Below, in pieces: positions 22,676 through 33,297 of a stretch of DNA of 64,000 nt. Source of the DNA: Limnephilus marmoratus (Eukaryota > Arthropoda > Insecta > Trichoptera > Limnephilidae); contig OU862918.1 in the NCBI GenBank assembly GCA_917880885.1, positions 28,915,988-28,979,987 of the forward strand. Reading direction: 5' to 3'. A program made the translations under genes and the position numbers. Every line of letters begins with the position of its first letter. Positions within the stretch are counted from its first letter, which is position 1. A model generated the notes under the pieces. That model ran no database searches and was not told where the DNA came from. It worked only from the letters and a program-made list of their open reading frames with translations.

Positions 22676-23060
22676 TTTCAACTCTGCAAATGTATAGAGA
22701 TTATCTTCGAAAGTAATATTATATTTTTTAAGAGCTTTAACCCGGCCTGTGCCGCTTGTGCGCCGGCGCACAAAAATGAAAAATCAAAATTTTTACGCAA
22801 TTTTGACCCTTATGTATAAAGAAAGTGTATGAAAAACACGGTCAGAATCGCTAGCTCTATTATCGCCCTTTACCACAGAAAAAGCCGCAATGCAGCCGGT
22901 CACTCCGAATAATTTATATGAAATTTTTCTTCGGGCGGGATGTGCGCAGGTCTTGCGCATGCGCGAAAAAAAAATATTTTCAACTACGATTTTTACCCTT
23001 CTATGTACAAAATTTGTATAAGAACACGGTCAGAAATGCTAGCGCCAACATTCTCTATGA
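22676..23060 (+). repeat. Dispersed repeat family C, copy 2
   Basis: This is homologous to 17.86-18.17 kb. It extends further 5' by a block (ATTATCTTCGAAAGTAATAT, TTTTTTAAGAGCTTTAA) that also recurs at 38.77-38.92 kb. Confidence 0.7.
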
Positions 23061-23608
23061 GATGGGTAAAAGTTTCATTCACCTTGCAACATTAGTAAAT
23101 TTTAAAATAATTTTTAGCTATGACCTCCATCTGTCAAATTTTGCCACGATTATTTTGGTCAAGTCGATGCATGTTATGTGACGAAAACATCGTAAAAACC
23201 TATTAATTTACGTAATTAACGCAAGTAATGTTATTTTGGTACATAGTTTAATGTTCTAGGAACGTGATTCAGTCAATAAAATATACAATAGCTCAAAATT
23301 AATCCACAAAACTTTCAATTCAAAATTCAAGGTCGGGATTTTTTCCCTGGCCCTTGGGGGGTTAAAGCTTAAAGTCAAAGTAAATATGCTACAAATTGGT
23401 AGAAATCCCGATTGCGGGCTCTCAAACACCACAAAGGCTGAGTGTATTAATTTAAGTAAATTAATAAAAGGGTCTCCTGGAGAATGACCTTTTTCGACCA
23501 AAATTGCATCCTAGGAATGTGTATTTTCCAACATTTTTAAGACAATTTTATAATAGTTTTCTCAAAACCAAAAATTAAAAAAAATATATATATTTATAAA
23601 TACCTATA

Positions 23609-24528
23609 CAGGGTGTCCGGTGGTAAAGTGCATTAACTTCGGGAGGTGATTCTACATGATGCTAGGAGTAAAAAAGATAAACAACTTTTTCCGAAATTCC
23701 AACTTTTTTTTTCCATACAAAAAGACATACCTACTAAAAATCGTTAGTGAAGGTACACACTTACCAGATAAATTCGCTGTGAGTTTGACAGTGTCAATGT
23801 GGCAACGTTGCATATTTATGAGTGGCACGTATCCATGGAAACAACATGTAAATTGTAAACAATAACAAGACTGACAGTTCGCCGTTTTACAATGTGCAAC
23901 AAAATCGTATGTTTTATAATGTTTTAAACCAAATTCAACTGAGAACTGCACTAAAATAACAATATTCACATGAATTTACACTTTTTACTATACAAATTAT
24001 TAATAACTAATTGAACACTTAACTAATATCATCGTTTTTCACTAATTTTAACAAATTTTCAAAATGTCCACCTTCTGCTTGCAGGCAAGTATTGAAACGT
24101 CATTGACAAGAAGAAAAGAAACACGCGTTGAACAAACATGTTCTTTTAAGTCAATAAATACACACTAATGAAACAAGTTTCGAGTATTAATAACACAATT
24201 CTTACAGAGAAACACTGCAAGATACATTGTATTTGCGAATAAACGGTAAAATTCATCACGGAAGCATCTGCGGCGTATTTAAATATCAACAGCCGACTGA
24301 CGGAATGGCGTAGCGGGGAGTTCATTGAGCGCGGGGGGCGCGGGACGGTAGATTTGGAAACTATGCTAAATAGTAACGCCGGCACTACACAGCGGACCGA
24401 TTTTACGTTTTTACCTGAAAAGTACTCTTAAAAGTTTGAATTTCGGAAAAATTTATTTATCTTTTTTACTCCTACCATCATGTAGAATCACCTCCCGAAG
24501 TTAATGCACTTTACCACCGGACACCCTG
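23609..24528. mobile_element. Tc1/mariner-like MITE with ~100-bp TIRs
   Basis: CAGGGTGTCCGGTGGTAAAG begins an inverted repeat of about 75 bp near-perfect and about 100 bp in total, matched at the other end. It is flanked by TA (23,607-23,608 and 24,529-24,530). CAGGGTGTCC ends and TA duplications are usual for IS630/Tc1/mariner relatives in insects. The interior (24.1-24.4 kb) has no intact transposase. Confidence 0.85.
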
Positions 24529-24703
24529 TATGAATGAATTAAATTTAAAGTCTCTTCAAGCAGATGTAAAATTAAGGCCATACGTCTCAGGGAGCATTAT
24601 TTCAGGCTGCCTTATAACACAGCCTTACTCGCCAAGAGGTAGGTAATAATTTAACAAATTTACTTACTTTGTTAATAAGGTTTTGTCACTAAACTAATCT
24701 TAC

Positions 24704-25740
24704 CTGAGGAAAGAATTTCTATCTGTGAACACTGATCCAGATGCACCACACACCGTCACATTCCTGACATTCTCTACAGAAATTCTGCTTGCCGTACTAT
24801 CGTCAATGACTTTGGATTCATTGGAGAGCAAGCTGTACTTTACACTGCTTTCATCAGCACTCAAATGTGTTTCGGCCTTCTTGTCTTCCAACAGATCAAC
24901 AGACTTCACTTTACCACGAATGTCAGTGGGACTTTCGATAACAGCTGTTTCGTTGTATCCCAAATCATCATCCTCACCAGAAAGCCAAGCAAACTTCCGA
25001 ATCTTCGTGCTTCTAGCAATAGGGGTCGTAGGCAAGCTAGTGTTCATAACGTCAAAGTTATATTTGGATTTCTTTCCATCCTTCCGATCCGCGCTATTTG
25101 TCAAAGACACTACATTCTCAAGTTTTCCAACAGGCGGGCTTTGAATGTGCAGTGGTTTGTAAGATTTAGGCATGAAGTTTGAGTTTAATCGCAGGATTTT
25201 CTCTTGCAGGCTACTTTCTGGGATATTGTTTAAAGAATCATCGTTGAATGTCAGTTTTGACCGCCTCGGAGTCGTTTTTCCATTATGTATGCGAGAAGCA
25301 AACCTCCTCAAATCTGGAGTTAGCAGGCTGCAATATTCCGTAGAATCTGTTTTGTTCATTGTAAGGTTTTGAAAATTATCTTCATCAGCATAGTCTGATT
25401 CTAACAAGTTATCTCTGGAGGTTCCGCCTTCAAGAATGTTGACGCAGACAGACTTAGATTCTGAACTGCTGATTGTGTGATGCTCCGGGTAGAATTGAAT
25501 GCTTGAATTGTTGTTTCTATCGTCCACATCCACATTGTCAATGTCGGTGATTTGAATCCTTGAATTATTATGTTCTTCTTCTTCTTCATCAACGGGTGAA
25601 AGCAGTTGTTCTACATCACGCTGAGTGAATTGCGTAGAACTGTCGGCAAACTGCGTGGGAGGGTTTACACGGCTCGGCGACATGTTATCAGTATTGGAAG
25701 AGTTTCTAAAAGCACTGTCATCCATGACATTTAAAATTCG
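24704..25740 (-). CDS. TEX14-like pseudokinase gene, large post-kinase exon
   Basis: The acceptor is CTTATTGCAG before 25,740 and the donor is CTCAG|GTAAGA. It enters in phase 0 and leaves in phase 2. It encodes 345 residues directly after the kinase-like C-lobe. The sequence is Ser/Asp/Asn-rich, with an acidic run (LSPVDEEEEEHNN), LLTPDLRRFASRIHNGKTTP, LRLNSNFMPKSYKPLHI and RKFAWLSGEDDDLGYNETAV. It is largely disordered in character. No recognised domain is present, and I do not see a GPPxxxY-type CEP55-binding motif. Confidence 0.85.
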
Positions 25741-25821
25741 CTGCAATAAGAACAGAAAATCAGTGAAACTCTCTTACTCAAAGGGATAAAGAAATAATAA
25801 AAACTTTAAAATTAAATTTAC

Positions 25822-26012
25822 CTTTGCAATAATAAACTTTTTCAGAAGAGATGACATGGAAACCCTTTGCTTGGAATTGATGGACAGACCCTGATTCAAT
25901 ATATCGAAAATAACTTCAGGATATTTGTCATGCGTTAGTCTAATACCCGTCTGCCACAGGAGATAGAGATCACTCAGATTTCTGTAAGTGAGGCTCTTCC
26001 AAGGAATGGCAC
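25822..26012 (-). CDS. TEX14-like pseudokinase gene, kinase C-lobe exon
   Basis: The acceptor is TTATTTCAG and the donor is AAAG|GTAAAT, entering in phase 1 and leaving in phase 0. It encodes the final helices of the kinase fold: GAIPWKSLTYRNLSDLYLLW after the alpha-F region, and NQGLSINSKQRVSMSSLLKK corresponding to subdomain XI, where an Arg follows the Gln of KQR. This matches the kinase pattern of a PW motif about 10 residues after WE. It joins exactly in frame to both neighbours. Confidence 0.85.
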
Positions 26013-26232
26013 CTGAAATAAGTAAAATAAACATTTAAAAGTTCTTCTGAAAAGTGAGTAAATCAACATATGTGTGCGCCGATTCAAAGTCCATCCACAA
26101 AACTGGTAGTCCAACACCCTGAGCCAATCATCAGTCAGTATCAATTATCTTATTAGACTGTTTGTATTATTGTAATGTGTGGACCACACAAGTCTGCAGA
26201 GAAACAGAGTCTTCATCAGTCGTAGAACAATA

Positions 26233-26390
26233 CAATGAAACTCTCTTAAGAAGTTTTTCAAGGGACCGGAAAAAACTTCTTAAGCGAGTAAATCTTATAT
26301 TATATGGGATAAATTGAGCCATTCAGTCTTCAAGGGACCAAAAAAAACCAAACTTTTTAAGGATGAAAACTTCTAAAGAGGGTTTCACTG
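26233..26390. mobile_element. pogo/Tigger-like MITE, 158 bp
   Basis: The ends CAATGAAACTCTCTTAAGAA and the complement of CAGTGAAACCCTCTTTAGAA are inverted repeats flanked by TA (26,231-26,232 and 26,391-26,392). CAGTGAAACC-type termini with TA duplications are typical of pogo/Tigger elements. It is non-coding and intronic. Confidence 0.7.
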
Positions 26391-26399
26391 TATTTGTAA

Positions 26400-27212
26400 G
26401 GCTGGGATTAGACTCGTAAGTTTTTCCCTGTAAATTGCTCTTGTAAGCGATTTATGGTCAAATTACCAAAGAAAACGACACCAAAAGTCACTTAACGTAA
26501 TTTATAGCAAGTTACAGAACTTATTCTTTCGGAAGTTTTTTGACAGGTCTAATCGCGCCCGCGCGAATTTCCAGCCTTCTTACAGCTTATAAAATCAGTT
26601 TGATAAGCTAAGAGACTTACCGCAAGAAATAGTTCCAAAATGCGCGGCGCACCGTTGCGAAATGTCAAAAATTAAAAGACAATTGTTTTCATAGGATTTT
26701 TTTCCTATAAAATTAGTATTTATTTCCACTTATTTAAGTTTTCTGGAAAATGAGCATCTTTCTATTCAATTATCGGTCCAATCCTTTCCAATCTTAATGT
26801 TTTTGTTTTTAACATTTACGTATTTGAAATTTTGAATTCGAAGTCAGCAGATGACAGATAGCTGTCATTCGGATAAAAGGAAATTAATTGCAGCCTTTGA
26901 CGGCATAAAAGCGTGTGGAGAATTGTTTAAGTAAAGCCAAAATCTATTTCAACATTTTTTTGGCCCTTTTCGTCTTTATTGACAAAATCGCGTAAATTTG
27001 ACAGTAGCAGGTCGTTGTTGACAGGAAGCCATCTTACCGCAAATAAATTTACAGATGTAAACAGTCACACGAGCATTTATACAAGTCGAACTTCCGAACA
27101 ACTTCCGTGATCATTAATTACCACAAGTCGGATGCATATGTAAACGCTCATGTAGTGACCTGTGAAAATCTTATGAAATCTGTAAATTTTAATTACGAGT
27201 CTAACCCCAGCC
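26400..27212. mobile_element. Harbinger-type MITE, 813 bp
   Basis: The TIR GGCTGGGATTAGACTCGTAA is matched inverted at the right end with one change. TAA lies on both sides (26,397-26,399 and 27,213-27,215). No coding sequence was recognised. Confidence 0.8.
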
Positions 27213-27293
27213 TAAGGTTTATAAAACATGACAATTTAAAACAAAACAGATTTAAACACATTTAAATGTGGACTTAGGAAATTAGAACAGTAC

Positions 27294-27397
27294 CGTTGCA
27301 GCATTCCCAAAGCACCATACAAAGTGAGTAGACATCAGAGGTCTTCGTTGGGAATACTTGGCCATCAACATCGTCAAACAGTTCAGGTGCTTGCCAA
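27294..27397 (-). CDS. TEX14-like pseudokinase gene, APE-motif exon
   Basis: The acceptor is TGTATTTCAG and the donor is AACG|GTACTG, entering in phase 2 and leaving in phase 1. It encodes NWQAPELFDDVDGQV and KTSDVYSLCMVLWE, the APE motif with its conserved Glu and the DVYS/alpha-F Asp of protein kinases. The structural core of the C-lobe is therefore kept even though catalysis is not. This exon falls between overlapping open frames and is recovered only by splice logic. Confidence 0.85.
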
Positions 27398-27604
27398 CTG
27401 AAATACATCAAAAGGCAAATTAAATATGCATTCTCACTCCACAATAACCAATAAATTATGGAAATGACACAGCATGAACTAACACAAAATAATATTTGAA
27501 TTTTATTGTTAGGAAATCAAAAATATTATGTAAGACATCAGGAAACACAAAGAAAACTCCTAGAATGGAATTTAACAATGAAAAGAAAGAGAATTTCGAC
27601 TTAC

Positions 27605-27713
27605 TTGTATTTAGCTAAAAGTTCTCTTTCTGAGGTGGATTGTGCAGAACATTCTTGCCAACGAGAACTTAACAAAGGTTCTTCATCGGATTGGAGACCA
27701 ACTCTTGTTTGAA
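27605..27713 (-). CDS. TEX14-like pseudokinase gene, activation-segment exon
   Basis: The acceptor is CATTATAG and the donor is CAA|GTAAGT, entering in phase 1 and leaving in phase 2. It encodes about 36 residues, including RVGLQSDEEPLLSSRWQECS, between the degenerate DFG region and the APE motif. That position corresponds to an unusually long activation segment. The donor is a strong consensus match. Confidence 0.8.
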
Positions 27714-27955
27714 CTATAATGAAAGAAAAAAATATTTAGTGCACAATAGAAAAAAAAGTCAATAGTACCATATAAATAAAATCGGCGTTAAAACATTTAT
27801 CCATGGCGCTATCTAGGTTACAAACCAATTCTTAGAATGATTGTTTCCAATAAAAAGGGTAGTTGCCTATAATATGGAAAAAAAAATAATTGAAAATAAT
27901 ATTGTTAATTCTAAAATTTAAAATATGAGATTGCTGATATGACGGTTTGACCATA

Positions 27956-28031
27956 GGTGGCAATGGCGAAATTGGTAAACGCACGTCCCGGATAGACGAG
28001 AGGTTCTGGGTTCGGGTCCCAGTTGCGACCA
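27956..28031 (+). tRNA. tRNA-like sequence (probable pseudogene or SINE head)
   Basis: This has a 7-bp acceptor with one mismatch (GGTGGCA/TGCGACC), a perfect T stem (CTGGG/CCCAG with TTCGGGT loop), a D-arm-like GGCGAAATTGGTAAACGC, and a 4-bp CGTC/GACG anticodon stem around CCGGATA. The anticodon would read GGA, but the anticodon stem is weak. It sits inside an intron on the opposite strand to the gene. It could be a tRNA-derived repeat rather than a working gene. Confidence 0.4.
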
Positions 28032-28292
28032 TTATCTTTTTCTGTGTCTTGTTCTCTATCATATTTTCATTTAGATTATTATTGTTATCTCCTTCTTCAA
28101 TGAAAAAAGTAGTAGAATCCTTCATTGGCTAACGTGGTTAACCTTTTCAACACAACCTATCTTGTCAAGCGCCATGTTGTTACACAATGTACATAGCAGC
28201 TGCATAGATAAGGTTAAGAAGAAGGTTGACAGAGTAATACGGTTCCTGCAACAATTATTTAAAAAAATTAGAAGAAGGATTTAATACATCAC

Positions 28293-28572
28293 CTTTATGA
28301 CTCTCAAAGTCTGGCTCCGGTGAAGAGTACATCAGCCTGTAAGGATCGCACTTGGCATCGCTTCTGTTATGCCCGATATCTCCTTGGTCTTGGCCAGCTA
28401 AGATACGGCTGCACAGCTCAAACCCACAAAGCTTCGCCACGTCTCGTGATGTGACCATGATCGTATGGCTAGAGACGGCTGTGTGAACGTAACCATTGCT
28501 GTTCAGGTGGCATAGGGCACTGGCCACATCGCTCAGGTAGCCAATAGAGGACTGGTATGTCAGGTTAGGACC
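28293..28572 (-). CDS. TEX14-like pseudokinase gene, catalytic-loop exon (HRD and DFG lost)
   Basis: The acceptor is TTTCTCCAG and the donor is AAAG|GTGATG, entering in phase 0 and leaving in phase 1. It encodes GYLSDVASALCHLNSNGYVH followed by TAVSSHTIMV, and DVAKLCGFELCSRILAG. In a working kinase the first block would contain HRD...N and the second DFG. Here HRD is HTA and the Asp of DFG is absent (LCGFE). The pattern of a Ser-Ser-His after the H is reminiscent of TEX14 pseudokinases. No phosphotransfer is expected. Confidence 0.88.
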
Positions 28573-28855
28573 CTGGAGAAATTAAAAGAATTAGAATTAA
28601 TTTTAAATCTGCATTACCCAAAACCTGTCATGTTGTTGTTGGTTACTACAGAGAGCTGACGATAACAGACCAAGGGGATATTTGATTATAGGCAGAGTCT
28701 ACAATGGACATGGCTGATGAAGTAGCATATTGTGACAAGAATGCTTAGAGAAGTCTTGTGTAAGCAATGAATCTGAACCTGACTATATCTTCCAAGGTAT
28801 GGTAAACAACTATGTAAAACAATGTTTGTGAGTGAGAAATGCTGAGATAATTTAC

Positions 28856-28973
28856 CTGATTGTGAATATACTCGTGCAAAGTGGTACTGCACTCTTCGAA
28901 AATACACTGCACCTTGTGTTCAATATCGTAGGATATTCCCATCAGCAGAAGGATATTAGGGTGACGAATTGTA
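28856..28973 (-). CDS. TEX14-like pseudokinase gene, beta-4/hinge exon
   Basis: The acceptor is TTTTTCAG and the donor is CAATCAG|GTAAAT, entering in phase 2 and leaving in phase 0. It encodes RHPNILLLMGISYDIEHKVQ and IFEECSTTLHEYIH, the HPNIL motif after alpha-C, beta-4/beta-5, and the hinge leading into alpha-D. This is the most conserved kinase-like stretch in the gene. Confidence 0.9.
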
Positions 28974-29149
28974 CTGAAAAAGAGAATATTTATTGATACT
29001 AATAAATACATATATATTTTTAATGGGTTTTCATCACCTTTGGCTGGATGCACAGCTAGTTTATCGATCCATAATAACAATTATATTAAATTACAAATAT
29101 TATTGAAAAAAGTCCACTCAGAATCAAAAAATTCGACTTAATTTGTAAA

Positions 29150-29298
29150 TCGGTAATTATTATAAGCAATAATTGTCAGCCTGAAAGACTCATTTACATT
29201 GAAAAATCTTCCGAGAAAAGATACTTGCCGCCAATGGGACTTGAACCCGTGTCCTTCTGATTGCCGGTCGGATGCTCTGACCACTGAGCTATGGCGGC
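29150..29298 (-). repeat. tRNA-headed SINE-like repeat (family T), copy 1
   Basis: A 72-nt tRNA-like head occupies 29,227-29,298: GCCGCCATAGCTCAGTGGTC, loop CCGGCAA giving apparent anticodon GGC, and a TTCAAGT T-loop. It is followed by a tail shared with copies 2 and 3. With copy 2 it forms an inverted pair separated by about 140 bp. Its acceptor stem is intact, but the anticodon stem has a mismatch. Confidence 0.7.
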
Positions 29299-29437
29299 TT
29301 ATCTAATACCCGCCAAATAATTCAATATATACTGGTGTTTCATTCAACAATTACTGATTATTACATTTTTCCACCTGAAAACAACCAACTTTATTTTTGT
29401 GAGGGAGGTATTGTTAGTACTAAATCTCTCGCTAGGT

Positions 29438-29645
29438 GGCGTCATAGCTCAGTGGTCAGAGCATCCGACCGGCAATCAGAAGGACATGGGTTCAAGTCCC
29501 GTTGGCGGCAAGTATCTTTTCTCAGAAGATTTTCAATGTAAATGAGTGTTTCAGGCTGACAATTATTGCTTATAATAATTGTTATCCTTTGTGCTATGCA
29601 TAAAAATCTTGTCTTAAACGTTAGTTTATAAATTAAAAATAATAA
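29438..29645 (+). repeat. tRNA-headed SINE-like repeat (family T), copy 2
   Basis: A tRNA-like head (29,438-29,509) nearly identical to copy 1 but with a damaged 5' acceptor half (GGCGTCA) is followed by a tail, TTTTCAATGTAAATGAGTG through CTTGTCTTAAACGTTAG, that ends A-rich. The same tail recurs at 57.9 and 58.3 kb. Confidence 0.75.
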
Positions 29646-29662
29646 TGTAAATCAGTAGATAT

Positions 29663-30592
29663 GTTACTGTAAAAGCCCGTACTACGGTAAATCTTAAAAT
29701 TTTCCATTAACCTTTTCCCCGCGTTGAACTACTCCGTTTTTTCAATACCCATACGCGGTACATGTATATGTCATATGTCAAATACCTATCCATCCAATTT
29801 TATGTCAAATTACAGCATATTATGGCATCATCAAACTATATAAGCAGATGAGATTATTATCTACAATTTGAAACCAAATCGTAGTCTGTAAACACTCCTA
29901 GATGTTTATAAAAAACAAAAAACGTACCCATATTATCTTAAAGACGGCGCCATTTATCAGCGTGCTTGTACTCAGGACACTGCGTTGATAGACACAAGTG
30001 GTACCTCAATCACTTATTATTATTAATTCGTATAAACAAGTTCTAAAACTTCTGATGACACTAACATTAATAAAATTTTTATGTAAATTCAAAATCACAG
30101 TTTCACCACATAAACAAACGTGTGCGAATACGTGCGATCTCGAAAATAAATGTTATCGACACTTGTCCAATTTGGTCAGTCGGAATCGCATGGATGCGCG
30201 TGCGCAAACTACTAGCGCCATCTGTGGAGTAAATTGTGAACTTTGCATTCAAAGGCACGAGGACACATTCACTTGATTATAGATGTTTTTTACGAAATAC
30301 AATTTTACTTTCGAAATATGCCTGAAGATGTCAGCATCGTGATAGTTACACGAATGTCCTAGCAAGCGGGAAAAAATACTGTGACATAGTAGCGCTGTGA
30401 TATCGGCAGTCGAAGTTAGCGTAACAAGGGCTGATACGGGCGCGTGTGAGGCATGGCTTTTGCCGTATCAACTGTTGTTACGATCGCGTGGAAAAAGTTA
30501 AATCCTAAGATTGACCAACTTTTATTATTGGTAAATCCTAAGATTTACTAGTAAAACCTAAGATTTACCAATTTACGGGGTTTTACAGTAAC
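29663..30592. mobile_element. TIR element, 930 bp, of unassigned family
   Basis: The ends GTTACTGTAAAAGCCCGTA and the complement of GTTACTGTAAAACCCCGTAA are inverted repeats that continue through GGTAAATCTTA. The right end also carries extra copies of TAAATCCTAAGATTTA. AGATAT on the left and AGATAC on the right may be a 5-6-bp TSD. No transposase was seen. Confidence 0.6.
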
Positions 30593-30695
30593 AGATACAA
30601 TGAACCAAATTTTCCTACGGTAAACAGAAAGTAATTATTTCTAGGACATTATACGCTAAATAAAATATTAAAAAAAAAAAATTTTCAATACTGAC

Positions 30696-30886
30696 CTCAG
30701 CAAGTGTATATTCCTGGCAGTGTACTCCCCCTCGGCCTCACCTCTCACTGTGACAGGGGCCCCTGCCCATAAACCGGGGGTGGCAAGGCCCCCGCGGTGT
30801 CCCGACAGCCCCAAGGCGCTCTGTCGGACCAGGGGCACTCCGCGGAAGTACCCCACTGATCGGTTGCACTCGCGGTTTCTGCATGT
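30696..30886 (-). CDS. TEX14-like pseudokinase gene, kinase N-lobe exon
   Basis: The acceptor is AATTACCAG and the donor is CTGAG|GTCAGT, entering in phase 0 and leaving in phase 2. It encodes a Cys-containing start (TCRNRECNRSVGYFRGVPL), a Gly-rich stretch in the place of the nucleotide-binding loop (LSGHRGGLATPGLWAG), then PVTVRGEAEGEYTARNIHLL. VTVR stands where VAIK is expected, so the ATP-anchoring Lys is Arg. The exon is GC-rich. It joins in frame to the RHPNILLLMG exon. Confidence 0.85.
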
Positions 30887-30961
30887 CTGGTAATTATGAA
30901 CAATATAAATTCCATCAATTTATTGATATAAGTGTAAAATAATAAATATTTGACCTCACAC

Positions 30962-31081
30962 AAGAGATCCAACTGTCTGGAGACAGTGGCGGAAGGAATG
31001 AGAAAAGTTAAGCAACTGACTATTCAGATCTCCAATAGTCAAAGATGTTTCAAGCAACTTTTCGATTTCAAATTGAAGACT
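30962..31081 (-). CDS. TEX14-like pseudokinase gene, probable upstream exon (ends uncertain)
   Basis: This is an open frame with protein-like composition (SLQFEIEKLLETSLTIGDLN, LLNFSHSFRHCLQTVGSL) and coiled-coil character. It could splice in phase 0 at CTT|GTGTGA to the N-lobe exon. The donor is non-consensus. The acceptor could be TGGTGAG before 31,081 (phase 0, compatible with the exon ending at 45,481) or lie further upstream (the frame stays open to 31,153). Ankyrin repeats expected in a TEX14 N-terminus were not found in the window. Confidence 0.55.
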
Positions 31082-31153
31082 CTCACCAGGAGGTCCAGCA
31101 CAGACAATCGATAAAACCCTATATCTAAACCCGATATTGACTAAATCCATCAA

Positions 31154-31881
31154 CTATGGTCAGTTATCAATATTTTCGAGCACGGTCAACAATTGATAAC
31201 AGATATTCCGACCGACGATTGATAAATTTTAGCACGGCCTCCATAGTGTCAGATAAGTTTTGATTAACTATCAATGTCCATGTATTTTTTAATGATGTCG
31301 TTCGTTATGCAAAATTAGTAGCTTACTCGGTGGGTTATAATATCAAAGATGATGTTATTTAAATTTTTTATGAAGTTTTTGACAACTTCAATTTTTTTAT
31401 TTTTTTTTTTATTGTAATATAAAAAAATATGAGTTACATGATATACACATATATTTTACAAAATATTAAATTAGAGGTCGTTTCTGGTCATGTATACCTT
31501 ATCAGAAAAGAGGGGCTCTTGTGCCTGATAAGGGAGCCACGATTCTTACTTGAGTTGTAAGTAAGTTATCAATATAAATGTGTTATTTTAAAAAGCTCAC
31601 TGCTACACTAGGTTATAATTATTTTGTATGTGTTGTCACTGGGATACCATAATTTCGCTAAGGGTTAATTGCCATGCCACGAATGCCATCATTTAGTATA
31701 TTTCTTTGTACATATTACTACGAAAATATCACACTTCTGCATGATAATTACAAGCTACCGAAAAGTCATTTAAGTAAATTATTTAAGTCTCATCCTTAGT
31801 CAATTTGCCAAAAGTGGGTAAAACGAGTTCTGTGTGGGCGCTTTCCTGGTTCAGAAAAGGTGTGACCACAGGAAATGTGGA
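31154..31881. other. Intronic AT-rich stretch
   Basis: I recognise no gene or bounded element here. There is a T-rich patch near 31.39-31.42 kb. Confidence 0.4.
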
Positions 31882-31889
31882 GGCATCAT

Positions 31890-33297
31890 CAGGGCCGTAG
31901 CTAGGGGGGGGAGGGCATTAGGGGGCAATGCCCTACCATAAAATACCTGTGCCCTACCTTAAGAAATACCATCGACTATGATAATATACTAGTAAACTGT
32001 TTGTTCATTGTTTGACATGATTGAAAAAAATACTTCCTATTAGGGTATCGTAGCGACATCTAACTAAACAGCTTCGAATTGACCAAAGAATCATATTATA
32101 TCAATTCTTTATTCTGCCCATAGATGGAATTGAAGTAAGTGGTGAGAGGCTGTGCGCGTATTGCAATCACCGCTTAGGGGGAATTCCCAAACAGTTTGGG
32201 GATGTTATTCAACGGTTGAGTCATAAATAAACCAATCCCTAGATCAATATCTTCGGGCCTTCTCCATACTAAACGGTTTGTCATCAGATCAAGCACTTGC
32301 ATACTGCTCGCTAGCAACGTATGCAGGGACAATAGGGGTCTAGTTTCAGTTAATTATAATTGGAGGGTCGTTCTATAAAAAAATAAGAGTCCATGTTAAA
32401 TAGTAACCTCCTCTTACTTACTTACTTACTTACTTCGAATAAGAGAACGTTTTCCTTCAAAATATGTCAGCAGATGAATCCAAAACTGGAAATTTACATT
32501 CTGATCACAAAACTGGTTTTAAATTAAGGTTGAATCTGCTTGCGTGTCCACAGGTTTAATTAGTATTACTTTCATATAATGCGTAGTATGGTTTTCCTAC
32601 GAATTACGAATTTTGTGGAATGGTTTGAAATAAAAATTTTAACTCCACTCGAAATATTAGAACGGTTTTCTTCGAAATGTGTCAGCAGATTAATCCGCTA
32701 CTGGAATTTTGACAGATCTTTCGGAACATGAAACTGGTTTTAACCCAGAATTTAATCTGCTAAGTTCTCAGCTTAAGCTCAGATACTACACCCAGAACAA
32801 GAAAATGGTTTTCCTCTTACTTTTGTACTTGGAACACATGGATGGTTTGATGATCCATTGGATTTGACGATCCATGAAACTTTCTTAGAATTGTCGCGCA
32901 TCGCTCACGGACCTCTCTCAATCATTCTCACCGAATATTAGTCATAAAAAATCCAAGCGCAAAACAAAATTCGACCCGGACGGTGTTGCCAGTCGCTGCA
33001 GTTATCAAGATGACATTATTATTCATTCATTTGAAGAAAGGGGATTCCCCAGGTTTGTCACAGAATAAGTAATGAAAAATTCCGTGCCCATTTCAATCGG
33101 TCTGAATCACACATGCAACAAAAATACGAAAGAAATTATTAAAATTTTAACAAGATATTATTTATTGTGAAATTTTGCCGCCCCTTCAGAGTGCCGCCCG
33201 GAGGGCCCCCCCCCCGACCCAGATCAGACCATTTTACTTGCGCCCTACCTGTAATTACCGCTGCCCTATCTTAAATTCAACTCCAGCTACGGCCCTG
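31890..33297. mobile_element. hAT-type non-autonomous element, 1,408 bp, perfect 8-bp TSD
   Basis: CAGGGCCGTAGCTAG at the left and CAGCTACGGCCCTG at the right are inverted repeats. GGCATCAT flanks both sides (31,882-31,889 and 33,298-33,305). CAG...CTG termini and an 8-bp TSD are the hAT signature. Subterminal TGCCCTACC-type motifs occur at both ends. No transposase reading frame was seen, and a (CTTA)n run lies near 32.41 kb. Confidence 0.92.

Noticed and set aside
24725..25372. Plus-strand open frames opposite the large pseudokinase exon
   Set aside because: They are antisense to a splice-supported coding exon and have no recognisable domain.
29227..29509. A pair of functional tRNA-Ala genes
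   Set aside because: The apparent GGC anticodon is not used by normal eukaryotic tRNA-Ala, the anticodon stem is mismatched, one acceptor stem is broken, and both are joined to a repeated tail.
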